The translations under genes and the position numbers were made by a program. A DNA stretch of 64,000 nucleotides from Novosphingobium sp. MW5 (lineage in GTDB: Bacteria; Pseudomonadota; Alphaproteobacteria; Sphingomonadales; Sphingomonadaceae), in assembly GCA_025938935.1 (NCBI GenBank), contig JAPCWB010000001.1, forward strand, positions 930,001 to 994,000, in the 5' to 3' direction. The notes below the pieces were generated by a model. That model had not been told where the DNA came from and did no database searches. It saw nothing but the letters and a program-made list of their open reading frames with translations. Below, in pieces: positions 1 through 8,761 of the stretch; within the stretch, counting starts at the first letter, position 1, and each line of letters opens with the position of its first letter.

Positions 1-1
1 C

Positions 2-277
2 GACATGCCGCTGGTGAGCCCGGCGCTGCTGGCGCGGCTGATCGCGGCGGGATCGCCTGCGGCATGTTCCTACGACTTTGAGCCCGGCGCGCCCGCACTC
101 ATTCCCGCCGCGCTGTTCGGGGAACTGGAAGCGCTGTCGGGCGATCAGGGCGCGGCAAGGGTCCTGCGCGGGCGCGGCGATGTCTCGCTGGTTTACGCCC
201 GCGCCGAGGACCTGCTTGATGTCGATACCCCTCAGGCGCTGGCTGAAGCCGAACGCCTGTTAGGGGAACGCGCCTAG
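2..277 (+). CDS. MobA/MocA-like nucleotidyltransferase, C-terminal part
   Basis: The gene enters from the left edge, so only its last 91 codons are present. The first readable residues are D-M-P-L-V, which matches the metal-binding GDMPLV element of MobA-like NTP transferases such as MocA (CTP:molybdopterin cytidylyltransferase) and XDH accessory proteins. The next part (VSPALLARLIAA, then YDFEPGAPALIPAALFGELE) follows the usual order of that fold, and the end (DVDTPQALAEAERL) is the typical family C-terminus. These enzymes transfer a nucleotide to a molybdenum cofactor in the cytoplasm; the exact substrate cannot be told from this fragment. Its stop codon overlaps the stop of the Rieske gene on the other strand. 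Confidence 0.75.
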   Translation, partial: DMPLVSPALLARLIAAGSPAACSYDFEPGAPALIPAALFGELEALSGDQGAARVLRGRGDVSLVYARAEDLLDVDTPQALAEAERLLGERA

Positions 278-1710
278 TTCACCGGAAACAGCGGCTTGGG
301 TGCCCCTCGGCCTTCCATCATCCGCGCCAGATTGCGGTGCAGGTTGATCACCTTCTGCTCTTGGTGCGGGTTGGGGAGGGTGCCGCGGAAGCCCGAGCTT
401 TTCATGCCCTTCTGGACAAATTCCATGTTGGAAAAGTCTTGCTCCAGCACCGAGCCCCAGTTCTCCGCGGTCGGCTCGGCATAGACCCATTCGGTCTTTG
501 GCTCCTCGCCTTCGGGGAAGCGTTCCAGCGCGTAGCTTTCGAACACGCACTTGTTGGGATCGTCGCCATAGGGGCGGACGCGGTAGCAGAGCGCGAAAGT
601 GACGCCGTGGAGGATGTTCTGGTTGGGCCAGAGGCCCCAGGCGAGGCCTGCCTCGGCCATGACCTCGCCGGGAATCTCCGGCCAGATCACGCCGCGCTTG
701 GCGTCGTCGGCCTTGGCTGAGGCCATCCAGTGCGCGATCACTTCCTGCGCCGGAGTGCCTTCCGGCAGCTCGTCGACGAGGCGGCTGGCGGCATTGACCA
801 GCGTCTCGGTCGAGGCCGAATAGTTCACCGTCTCATAGTTTTCGCGGATCAGTTCATAGGTCGAACGGCGCGGATCGTCGCCCTTGCCGGCGCGGGTCGT
901 GCCGCTCGCCTCGTTCATCTGGAACTCGACATCGCGGGTGTCGTAGCTCGATACCGAGTGCCAGCCGTACTGCTTCGACAGGGCATAATAATTGCCATAG
1001 GCGAGCAGCTGCGTGTGCGTGCCGGCGACGTGGTATGGCTCGAGGAAGGCCTCGATGGCGGTCTTCCAGTTGCACGGATAGATTGCCCACTGCCGCCACT
1101 TGTAGCGCATCTTGTCGAGTTCGAAGTGGCTCAGGATCTCACCCGCGCGGCCCATGAAGCTTTCCAGCGTCTCGCTGTCCGGGTCCATGTTGATGTAGAT
1201 ATAGCCGCCCCAGGTGCCGACCTTGACGGCCGACAGGCAGGTCAGTTCGGGCGTCAGCCGGTTCTGCCAGTCCTGCGGGTCGAGGATGTAGGTGTTCTCG
1301 CCTTCCGTGTTGAAGGTCCAGCCGTGGAAGCCGCAGATGAAGTTCTTGCGGTTCTTGCCGCGCACCGAATGGACTGGCTTGTCGCTCTTGCTGTTGAGGC
1401 CGGGGAGATGGTCCGGCACCGAGACGAGCTGGCGGCCACGATGCGGGCAGACGTTATGGAAGGCGCGGAAGGCCTCGGCGCTGTCGCCCTCTGCCACGCG
1501 CACGACGATGACCGATTCATCGGCGACGTTGTAGGTCAGCCAGTCACCCACGTCGGGCAGGTCTTCCAGCCGCTCGACCATCTGCCAGACCTTGGGCCAA
1601 AGCAGGCGCTTTTCGGCTTCAAGATATTCAGGGCTGAGGAACGCCTCAGTGCCGTAGGTGGCAAGGACCTCGCGGTCCATGTCCTCGTCGGTGATCACGC
1701 GGTCGGTCAT
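274..1710 (-). CDS. Rieske [2Fe-2S] aromatic ring-hydroxylating oxygenase, alpha subunit
   Basis: This 478-aa protein has the two-domain layout of a Rieske non-heme iron oxygenase large subunit. The Rieske cluster ligands are C88-P-H90 and C126-x2-H129. The mononuclear iron site is visible in NWKTAIEAFLEPYHVAGTH, with H227 and H232. The spacer between the two Rieske pairs is 35 residues, clearly longer than the 15-21 usual in the family. I start it at the ATG at 1710, which has GAGGGGGA just upstream; the open frame continues further but lacks a better start. The flavin monooxygenase gene ends 11 nt upstream, so the two are co-transcribed. It would hydroxylate or demethylate an aromatic or cyclic substrate with electrons from a reductase not encoded here. 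Confidence 0.9.
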   Translation of the reverse strand: MTDRVITDEDMDREVLATYGTEAFLSPEYLEAEKRLLWPKVWQMVERLEDLPDVGDWLTYNVADESVIVVRVAEGDSAEAFRAFHNVCPHRGRQLVSVPDHLPGLNSKSDKPVHSVRGKNRKNFICGFHGWTFNTEGENTYILDPQDWQNRLTPELTCLSAVKVGTWGGYIYINMDPDSETLESFMGRAGEILSHFELDKMRYKWRQWAIYPCNWKTAIEAFLEPYHVAGTHTQLLAYGNYYALSKQYGWHSVSSYDTRDVEFQMNEASGTTRAGKGDDPRRSTYELIRENYETVNYSASTETLVNAASRLVDELPEGTPAQEVIAHWMASAKADDAKRGVIWPEIPGEVMAEAGLAWGLWPNQNILHGVTFALCYRVRPYGDDPNKCVFESYALERFPEGEEPKTEWVYAEPTAENWGSVLEQDFSNMEFVQKGMKSSGFRGTLPNPHQEQKVINLHRNLARMMEGRGAPKPLFPVN

Positions 1711-1721
1711 GTCATTCCCCC

Positions 1722-3551
1722 TCAGCGCAGTTCCATGCCTTCGAAGGTTCCGGCATTGCGCCAGCCCTCGATGCGGCCGCGCCAGGCATCCCAGCCGTGG
1801 CCATAGGCGCGGAACAGCGACCAGGGCGCGTTCTTCTGCCCTTCGTTGGTGAAGTAGCTGGGCGTACATTCGGCGTTGAAGGCGGAGACGTCGATCTCGA
1901 TCTCGGCGAAGTGGTTGCAGTACCCTTCCTCGCCTTCCTTGGTGGTTTCGGCGACGGCTTTCCCGCGGCGCATGGTTTCGGCGATGATCCAGGCGGCATG
2001 CTCGCCCTGCCGGCCGAATTGTTCGGTGACCGAGCCGTTGAGCCCGCCCTGGATGTAGCCGATGAAGTACATGTTCGGGAAACCATGGGTGGTCACGCCG
2101 TTCAGCGTCTTCGCGCCCTGCCGCCAGTGGTCATAGAGCGAGGCGCCATCGCGCCCGTCGATCGCGTCAAAGCCCCAGCGGCGTTCCAGCTCGCTCGACA
2201 CTTCGAAGCCCGAGGCAAAGATGATCGCGTCGACCTCGTATTCTACGCCGTCCTGCAGGAATCCCTTCTCGGTGATTTCCTGAAGGCCCTGGGTTTCGGA
2301 CGTGTCGATCAGCGTTACGTTGGACTGGTTGAAGGCCGGATAGAACGTGTCGCTCGACAGCGGCCGCTTGCAGAGGAAGCGGTAATAGGGCTTCAGCTTT
2401 TCGGCCAGTTCCGGATCGTCGATCAGTTCGTCGGTGCGGCGGCGGAAGCGTTCCATGATCTGGTAATCGACCACTTCGCGCTTGGCCATGAACTCTTCGG
2501 GGCTGAGCTGCGGATAGCCTTCCTCGGCCAGCTGCGCCCAGAGGTTGCGGTTAAGCTCGGTCCAGAAATCGCAGACGAGGTCGGGTTCGCCGGGCTTGGG
2601 CATTTCCATCGCGTGGCGCTGGAAATTGGCGATGCGTTCCTGCTGCCAGCCGGGTTCGAGGCTCTTGATCCATTCCGGGTCGGTGAGCGGATTGGGCCGC
2701 GTATCGACACACGAGGGCGTGCGCTGCACGACGTAGAGGTGCTTGGCATATTTGGCGAGGAAGGGCACCGCCTGGATCGCGGTCGCGCCGGTGCCGACGA
2801 TGGCCACCTTCTTGTCGGCCAGCTTGTCGAGCACCGGGTTGTCGCACGAACCGCCGGTATAATCGTATTCCCAGCGACTGGTGTGGAACATCTTGCCCTT
2901 GAACTTCGCAATGCCGTTGATCCCCGGCAGCTTGGGCATGTTGAGCACGCCGCAGGCCATGACCACGTGGCGGGCGCGAATGTCGTCACCGCGGTCGGTG
3001 CCGATGCGCCAGCGCTGGATGTCCTCGTCCCACTTCAGCGAGGTGATCAGCGTGTGGAACAGCGCCTTGTCGGCAAAGCCGTTCTTCTCCGCGATCAGGC
3101 GGATATAACCCATGATCTCAGGCCCCGGCGCGAAGCGGCGCGAGGGCATGAAGCCGGTTTCCTCAAGCAGCGGCAGATAGCAGTAGCTTTCGTTGTCGCA
3201 CTGGATGCCGGGATAGCGGTTCCAGTACCACACGCCGCCAAAATCGCCCGCGTGGTCGATGTTGCGGATATTGGTGACACCCTGCTGCGCCAGGTAATAG
3301 CTCGCCATCACCCCGCCGAAGCCGCCGCCCAGAACGGCAACGTCCAGCTCTTCAGAGATGGGATCGCGCGGCTGCACCGGCATGTGCGGATCGGTGTTGT
3401 AAAGATCGTGCAGCTGCCCCGGGCCATCGTGAATGTACTGGCTGCCCAGCTTCGAATTCAGGCGCTTGTCCCGCTCGGCATAGTACTTCGCGCGCAGCGC
3501 CGGGATATCGAGTTCCTCGGCCGACGGCACATCGGTGGGCTTGCAGTGCAT
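1722..3551 (-). CDS. Baeyer-Villiger-type FAD-dependent monooxygenase
   Basis: A 609-aa class B flavoprotein monooxygenase. Two Rossmann motifs are present: GGGFGG (residues 75-80) for FAD and GTGATA (253-258) for NADPH. Between them is FKGKMFHTSRWEYD (217-230), which fits the BVMO fingerprint FxGxxxHxxxW(P/D) except that the last position is Glu. The GGVWYWNRYPG segment is also typical. An N-terminal extension of about 65 residues precedes the FAD motif, as in the larger BVMOs acting on aryl or cyclic ketones. The start at 3551 is supported by GGGAGA six bases upstream. It leads an operon with the Rieske oxygenase. Such enzymes convert ketones to esters or lactones; the substrate is not predictable. 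Confidence 0.88.
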   Translation of the reverse strand: MHCKPTDVPSAEELDIPALRAKYYAERDKRLNSKLGSQYIHDGPGQLHDLYNTDPHMPVQPRDPISEELDVAVLGGGFGGVMASYYLAQQGVTNIRNIDHAGDFGGVWYWNRYPGIQCDNESYCYLPLLEETGFMPSRRFAPGPEIMGYIRLIAEKNGFADKALFHTLITSLKWDEDIQRWRIGTDRGDDIRARHVVMACGVLNMPKLPGINGIAKFKGKMFHTSRWEYDYTGGSCDNPVLDKLADKKVAIVGTGATAIQAVPFLAKYAKHLYVVQRTPSCVDTRPNPLTDPEWIKSLEPGWQQERIANFQRHAMEMPKPGEPDLVCDFWTELNRNLWAQLAEEGYPQLSPEEFMAKREVVDYQIMERFRRRTDELIDDPELAEKLKPYYRFLCKRPLSSDTFYPAFNQSNVTLIDTSETQGLQEITEKGFLQDGVEYEVDAIIFASGFEVSSELERRWGFDAIDGRDGASLYDHWRQGAKTLNGVTTHGFPNMYFIGYIQGGLNGSVTEQFGRQGEHAAWIIAETMRRGKAVAETTKEGEEGYCNHFAEIEIDVSAFNAECTPSYFTNEGQKNAPWSLFRAYGHGWDAWRGRIEGWRNAGTFEGMELR

Positions 3552-3706
3552 GGTATCTCCCAACCCTAATCGCGGGCAATCTATAATCAACAGCCCTGTT
3601 CACTAAGTGGCGAGCCGCAGATTCGCAATGGTGCGATCTTTCGCGGACAAGGCAAGCGCCGTTGCGAGGCGATTCTGCGCCCCGGCGATGCATTTGCCGT
3701 ACTTGC

Positions 3707-4435
<729 letters not shown>

Positions 4436-4614
4436 CGCGGCCATCCTAACGGGCGAGCGGGCCAGCTGGCAAGTTCTGCAAGCCGCTGAGCTGCAAACCG
4501 AAAAAATTGCACAGGCCGCGGAATAACTCCGCAAGCGTCTCGTTATGTCCCTGTGCCAGGGGGAGAGATTGCTGTCGGCGATCGACCTTGCACGACAGAA
4601 AAAGGACTACCCGC

Positions 4615-4779
4615 ATGATCAAGAAGATCACCACCGCCGCTGCTGCCGCGGCTTTCCTCGCCGCCGGCATGGGCGCGATGGTTCCCGCCGCCAATGCCCG
4701 CGAAGGCGCGCAGTCGGTCGGCCATGGCATCAAGTGCTATTACTACCTGGGCGTGCAGTACTGCTACAAGGGCGTCTGA
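4615..4779 (+). CDS. Small secreted Tyr/Cys-rich peptide
   Basis: A 54-codon gene starts at the ATG at 4615 with AAAGGA nine bases upstream. Residues 1-28 are a textbook signal peptide (MIKK, an alanine-rich core, then an ANA cleavage site). Cleavage leaves about 26 residues ending GIKCYYYLGVQYCYKGV: aromatic, with two cysteines that could form one disulfide. A strong intrinsic terminator follows 17 nt downstream, so it is a separate transcription unit. I do not recognise the family and propose no function. A longer in-frame extension back to 4507 exists but lacks the signal-peptide start context. Confidence 0.7.
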   Translation: MIKKITTAAAAAAFLAAGMGAMVPAANAREGAQSVGHGIKCYYYLGVQYCYKGV

Positions 4780-4795
4780 GCTCTCAGGAAGCAAG

Positions 4796-4836
4796 AACCC
4801 CGCGCAGAGCCCTACCTCTGCGCGGGGTTTTCTTTT
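4796..4836 (+). terminator. Intrinsic terminator of the small peptide gene
   Basis: A perfect 14-bp stem (aaccccgcgcagag pairing with ctctgcgcggggtt) encloses a 6-base loop and is followed by ttcttttg. It lies 17 nt after the stop of the small secreted peptide. On the opposite strand the stem also lies just beyond the rpoH stop at 4854 and could act there too, although the A run on that side is short. Confidence 0.9.
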
Positions 4837-4853
4837 GCCCGTAATGACGCGCG

Positions 4854-5780
4854 TCAGGCGGCGATCAGCTGCTTTTCATTGGCGATGCGCAGCATGGCCT
4901 TCTGCAGCTTTTCGAAGGCGCGCACCTCGATCTGGCGGACACGTTCGCGGCTGACATTGTAGGTCTGCGACAGTTCCTCAAGCGTCTTGGGATCGTCGAT
5001 CAGGCGGCGCTCGGTCAGGATGTGCTTTTCGCGGTCGTTCAGGCTTTCCATCGCCTCGAGCAGCAGGGCATGGCGGAAACCCGCTTCCTGCGCATCGGCA
5101 ACAGCCTCATCCTGAAGCGGGCCTTCATCGGCGAGCACGTCCTGCCACTGGCCTTCGCCCTCTTCATTGAGCGAGACGTTGAGCGAAGCGTCGCCGCCCA
5201 TCATCATGCGGCGGTTCATGTTGACCACCTCATGCTCGGACACGCCGAGCTTGGTGGCGATCAGGCGCACCTGGTCAGGGTGAAGGTCCGAATCCTCATA
5301 GGCGTCGAGGTTCTTCTTCATCCGGCGCAGGTTGAAGAACAGCTTCTTCTGCGCCGCGGTGGTGCCCATCTTCACAAGGCTCCACGAACGCAGGATGAAT
5401 TCCTGGATCGAGGCCTTGATCCACCACATGGCATAGGTGGCAAGACGGAAGCCCCGATCGGGCTCGAACTTCTTGACGCCCTGCATCAGGCCGATGTTGC
5501 CTTCGGAAATGAGTTCGGACACCGGCAGGCCATAGCCGCGATAGCCCATGGCGATCTTCGCCACGAGTCGCAGGTGGCTTGTCACCAGCTGCTTGGCCGC
5601 TTCGGGGTCCTGGTGTTCCGCATAACGCTTGGCGAGCATGTATTCCTGCTCGGGCGTCAGCATGGGGAACTTCTTGATTTCGCTGAGATACCTGTTGAGG
5701 CTCGCCTCGCCACCCAGCGTGGGCATGGCATTCGACGTAGCCGGCAGGTTGCCCTGCGAGGTGCTGTCAAAGTCGGACAT
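4854..5780 (-). CDS. rpoH: RNA polymerase heat-shock sigma factor (sigma-32)
   Basis: A 308-aa sigma-70 family factor. Region 2 is seen as LVTSHLRLVAKIAMGYRGYG and ATYAMWWIKASIQEFILRSW. It is followed by the diagnostic RpoH box QKKLFFNLR (residues 144-152), which separates sigma-32 from other group factors. Region 4 (TLEELSQTYNVSRERVRQIE) is the helix-turn-helix for the -35 element. It directs transcription of chaperone and protease genes. I start it at MSDFDS (5780); AAGGA lies about 12 bases upstream, slightly far. The longer frame to 5837 would add an atypical MPRKGPLL extension. rluD ends about 105 nt upstream on the same strand. Confidence 0.93.
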   Translation of the reverse strand: MSDFDSTSQGNLPATSNAMPTLGGEASLNRYLSEIKKFPMLTPEQEYMLAKRYAEHQDPEAAKQLVTSHLRLVAKIAMGYRGYGLPVSELISEGNIGLMQGVKKFEPDRGFRLATYAMWWIKASIQEFILRSWSLVKMGTTAAQKKLFFNLRRMKKNLDAYEDSDLHPDQVRLIATKLGVSEHEVVNMNRRMMMGGDASLNVSLNEEGEGQWQDVLADEGPLQDEAVADAQEAGFRHALLLEAMESLNDREKHILTERRLIDDPKTLEELSQTYNVSRERVRQIEVRAFEKLQKAMLRIANEKQLIAA

Positions 5781-5885
5781 CGTACTCAATCGTCCTTTCT
5801 GTGTCGGCTTGCCCAATAGGGGACCCTTCCGAGGCATCCCCCGCGGCAGCCACGGGAACTTTCATAGCAAATTGCGGCGGAAAAA

Positions 5886-6834
5886 TCATCTTAAATCGAC
5901 CAACAGCGCCTCCATATCGGCAGGCAACAGGCTGGAAAACCGCACGTTCTGACCAGTTACCGGGTGGATGAAGCCCAGAACGGCCGCGTGGAGCGCCTGC
6001 CGGCGAAAGCCGATTCGCTCCAACAACGCACGCAAGGGGGCGGGGTTCCTGCCGTACACGGGATCACCCAATAGCGAATGGCCGATGGATGCCATGTGAA
6101 CGCGGACCTGGTGGGTTCTCCCGGTCTCAAGCCGGCATTCGACCATGGCCGAATGTGTCAGCATTTCCAGCACCTTGTAGTGCGTGACGGCATGCTTGCC
6201 GCGCTGGTCCTTTTCGTGGAGCACCGCCATCTTCTTGCGGTCATGCGCAGAGCGGCCAAGATGGGTGGAAATCGTGCCTTCGAGAGCCTTGGGACGGCCA
6301 CCGACCAGGGCGATATAGGCCCGCTCGATCGAATGGTCGGCGAACTGCTTTGCCAGCCCCTCGTGCGCCGCGTCGGTCTTGGCGACCACCAGCAGGCCCG
6401 AGGTATCCTTGTCGATCCGGTGAACGATGCCCGGCCGCGCCACGCCGCCGATGCCTGAAAGCTGGCCCCGGCAATGGTGCAGCAGGGCATTGACCAGCGT
6501 TCCGTCAAGATTGCCCGCGGCGGGATGGACGACAAGGCCCGCAGGCTTGTCGATCACGATCAGGTGCTCGTCCTCGAACACGATGTTGAGCGGGATGTCC
6601 TGCGCCTGCGCTTCCGACGCAGCCACGGCGGGGACGCGTATGGCCCATTCCGCGCCTTCGGCCGCCTTGAGCGAGCCACTGGCTGACAGCCTTGCCCGAA
6701 AGCTCGACCCGGCCTTCGCCCATCAGCACCTTGATGCGTTCGCGCGACAGGCCGGTGGCTGCCGAGAGCGCCTTGTCGAGCCGCTCGCCACCAGTGGCGA
6801 TAATGCCTTGCAGAACTGACTCGACGTCCCCCAT
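5886..6834 (-). pseudogene. rluD: 23S rRNA pseudouridine synthase RluD-type, split by a 1-nt frameshift
   Basis: Two halves of one RluA-family enzyme lie in different frames. The upstream half (from ATG 6834, MGDVESVLQG) is an S4 RNA-binding domain (GERLDKALSAATGLSRERIK, then VELSGKAVSQ). The downstream half is the catalytic domain with GIVHRIDKDTSGLL (catalytic Asp), LETGRTHQVRVH and LGDPVYG. Removing one base near 6678 turns SQWLAQGG into SQGSLKAAEGAEWAI and joins them into about 315 residues, the normal length. RluD makes pseudouridines in helix 69 of 23S rRNA. The start lies only three bases from the start of the divergent JAMM gene. It could be a true pseudogene, but a sequencing error is more likely. 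Confidence 0.85.
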
Positions 6835-6837
6835 GTC

Positions 6838-7281
6838 ATGCAGATGGGAACCGACATCGGCGTGACAAGTGGCGCAATTGCCACAGTTCTCGAATTTGCA
6901 GCGCGCGAGCACCCGCGCGAAGCATGTGGCCTGCTGCTGGGCCGCGCCGGCGTGATCGAGCGCGCGGTCGCCTGCGCCAATCTGGCCGCCGATCCGCTCC
7001 GCCATTTCGAGATCGACCCCGCCGCCCTGATCGCCGCGCACCGCACCGAACGTGCTGGCGGGGAGCTGCTCATCGGCTACTGGCACTCGCACCCGGAAGG
7101 CCACCCGCTCCCCTCCGCAACCGACTGTCAGCACGCCAGCGGCGATCTCCGCGTCTGGGCGATTGCCGCGAAGGGGGAAGTAACCTTCTGGCGCGATGGT
7201 CCGGATGGCTTCGAACCGCTTTCCACGCGACTCGCGGGGATGTATGGGGAGGGCCAAGGGCTTACCAGGGACCACCCATGA
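6838..7281 (+). CDS. JAMM/MPN-type zinc metalloprotease (JAB domain protein)
   Basis: A 147-aa stand-alone JAB domain. The JAMM signature is complete: E28 in PREACG, then H83-S-H85-P, S93 and D96 in HSHPEGHPLPSATD. These bind zinc and activate water in archaeal-type and bacterial Mov34/MPN isopeptidases. Bacterial members cleave C-terminal extensions from ubiquitin-like sulfur carriers or act as peptidases; no such partner is visible here. The last codons overlap the start of chpT (ATGA), so the two are translationally coupled. The start is uncertain (ATG 6838 or 6844) and neither has a clear ribosome binding site. Confidence 0.8.
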   Translation: MQMGTDIGVTSGAIATVLEFAAREHPREACGLLLGRAGVIERAVACANLAADPLRHFEIDPAALIAAHRTERAGGELLIGYWHSHPEGHPLPSATDCQHASGDLRVWAIAAKGEVTFWRDGPDGFEPLSTRLAGMYGEGQGLTRDHP

Positions 7282-7919
7282 CCATTTCCGCCACCGATCT
7301 TGCCTCGATGCTCTGTTCGCGCCTGTGCCATGATATGCTGAGCCCGGTGGGCGCGCTGTCCAACGGGCTGGAACTGCTCGCCGAGGAGCGCGACGGGGAA
7401 ATGCGCAAGCGCATCGTCGAGCTGCTCGAACAGAGCGCCAAGACCAGCGCTGACAAGCTCAAGTTCTTCCGGCTCGCCTTCGGCGCGGCGGGCGGCTTTG
7501 GCGAGATGGTGGCCGTGGCCGAACCGCGCAGCCTGGTCGAAGGGCTGGTCAGCAATAACGAGCGCATCACGCTGGACTGGAACGTTTCCGCCGATGCCCT
7601 GCCCAAGCCGGCGGTCAAGGTGCTGCTCAACCTCTCGCTGTTCGGCATGGAAGCGCTGGTGCGGGGCGGCACGCTGGAAGTGGGCGCGGAACTGAACGGC
7701 ACCACCAGCGAAATCGTCATCCGCGCCACCGGCCCGCGGATCGCGTTTGACGAAACGATCGGCAAGGCGCTCGACGGGACCCTGCCCGAAGACCAGCTCT
7801 CCAGCCGAACCGCCCCCGCCGCGCTGGTCCAGGCGCTGGCGAAGGAACTGGGAGGCGGCGTCCAATATGCCCTGACGGGCGAGGCGCTGGTGCTCGGCGC
7901 CGTTCTGCCGGGGGCCTGA
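7278..7919 (+). CDS. chpT: Histidine phosphotransferase ChpT
   Basis: A 213-aa protein with the helical hairpin of ChpT: SRLCHDMLSPVGALSNGLEL contains phospho-accepting H18. A degenerate ATPase-like C-terminal domain follows (LLNLSLFGMEALVRGG and later GGGVQYALTGEALVLGAVLPG), lacking a kinase ATP-lid motif. In alphaproteobacteria ChpT relays phosphate from the hybrid kinase CckA to the cell-cycle regulators CtrA and CpdR in the cytoplasm. The ATG at 7278 overlaps the stop of the JAMM gene by four bases, which fixes the start; the frame open back to 6924 is shadow sequence inside the upstream gene. Confidence 0.88.
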   Translation: MTISATDLASMLCSRLCHDMLSPVGALSNGLELLAEERDGEMRKRIVELLEQSAKTSADKLKFFRLAFGAAGGFGEMVAVAEPRSLVEGLVSNNERITLDWNVSADALPKPAVKVLLNLSLFGMEALVRGGTLEVGAELNGTTSEIVIRATGPRIAFDETIGKALDGTLPEDQLSSRTAPAALVQALAKELGGGVQYALTGEALVLGAVLPGA

Positions 7920-7934
7920 TATTTGCCAACATCC

Positions 7935-8029
7935 TTCGTCATTGCGAGGAACGAAGTGACGCGGCAATCCAGAGCCGCCGCGCGAAACGCTCTGGATTGC
8001 CGCGCGGCTTTGCCGCTCGCAATGACGAA
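7935..8029. repeat. Long palindromic intergenic repeat (REP-like)
   Basis: An almost complete inverted repeat. The outer arms are ttcgtcattgcgag and ctcgcaatgacgaa; the inner arms are cgcggcaatccagagc and gctctggattgccgcg. Elements with this core (CGTCATTGCGAG ... CTCGCAATGACG) are dispersed in many alphaproteobacterial genomes. It lies between chpT and the amidase and would fold into a long hairpin in RNA. The right arm is open in the amidase frame, but the real amidase start is downstream of it. Confidence 0.8.
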
Positions 8030-8047
8030 AAAGGGGTGGGGAGCGCG

Positions 8048-8761
8048 ATGAACTCGATGCGCGACTGGCTGGTGCATCGGCAAGTACCGTCGCCCAATTT
8101 CAACGAGCGCCTACTGCCGGTCACGATGATCGTGCTGCACTATACCGGCATGCAAAGCGCTGACGAGGCGCTGGAGCGTCTGTGCAGCGAGGAAGCCGGG
8201 GTTTCCGCGCACTATCTGATCGACGAAGACGGCACGGTCACGCAAATGGTGGCGGAGGAGCACCGCGCATGGCACGCGGGGAAAAGCTATTGGCGCGGGA
8301 TTACCGACGTCAATTCGGCCTCGGTCGGCATCGAACTGGTCAATCCGGGTCACGAATTCGGCTACCGCGATTTTCCGGAGGCGCAGATCGAGGCGCTGCT
8401 GCCGCTGCTCTCCGACATCAAGAAGCGCCACGGCGTCTCGCGCTCGAACGTGGTCGGCCATTCGGACATAGCGCCTGCGCGCAAGACCGATCCGGGCGAA
8501 CTGTTCCCGTGGGAGCGGCTCGCCCGCCACAAGCTCGCCATCCCCGCCCCGCGCATCACCATGCCGCTGGTCTTCGACAACGACGGCGCCTTCTTCCTCG
8601 CGCTCGAGCGGTTCGGCTATGACATCACCGACGGCCCGGCCGCGGTGCGCGCCTTTGAACGCCGCTGGCGGCCCGAGCGGATTACTGGCGAGATAGACGG
8701 CGAGATTTCTGCGCTGTTGTTTGAGTTGTTGTTGCAGCGGGATGCTGGGAAGGCGCGGTAG
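8048..8761 (+). CDS. N-acetylmuramoyl-L-alanine amidase (AmiD/AmpD-like, amidase_2)
   Basis: A 237-aa zinc amidase of the PGRP/amidase_2 fold. H31 in VLHYTG and H138 in VVGHSDIAPARKTDPG are zinc ligands, and the ARKTDPG segment carries the catalytic Lys and third ligand Asp148. The HYLIDEDGTVTQMVAEEHRAWHAG strand-loop is typical. A C-terminal region (about residues 175-232, ALERFGYDI ... AFERRWRP) looks like a peptidoglycan-binding domain, as in E. coli AmiD. It cleaves the amide between MurNAc and the stem peptide during wall recycling. No signal peptide is seen at the chosen start. The start at 8048 has GGGGAG just upstream. Confidence 0.88.
   Translation: MNSMRDWLVHRQVPSPNFNERLLPVTMIVLHYTGMQSADEALERLCSEEAGVSAHYLIDEDGTVTQMVAEEHRAWHAGKSYWRGITDVNSASVGIELVNPGHEFGYRDFPEAQIEALLPLLSDIKKRHGVSRSNVVGHSDIAPARKTDPGELFPWERLARHKLAIPAPRITMPLVFDNDGAFFLALERFGYDITDGPAAVRAFERRWRPERITGEIDGEISALLFELLLQRDAGKAR

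Noticed and set aside
1797..3569. 590-codon plus-strand frame opposite the BVMO gene
   Set aside because: It is antisense to a clearly conserved gene, with biased residues and no family resemblance. GC-rich codon usage leaves such frames open.
4437..4614. Riboswitch-like leader before the small secreted peptide
   Set aside because: The leader shows short inverted repeats only; no known class or terminator alternative is visible.
6640..6720. Programmed frameshift in rluD
   Set aside because: No slippery heptamer or downstream structure is visible and RluD proteins are not known to need frameshifting; a simple base insertion explains it.
6505..7275. 256-codon minus-strand frame as an intact protein upstream of rluD
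   Set aside because: Its middle is the S4 domain of rluD and its front is antisense to the JAMM gene; it is one half of a frameshifted gene.
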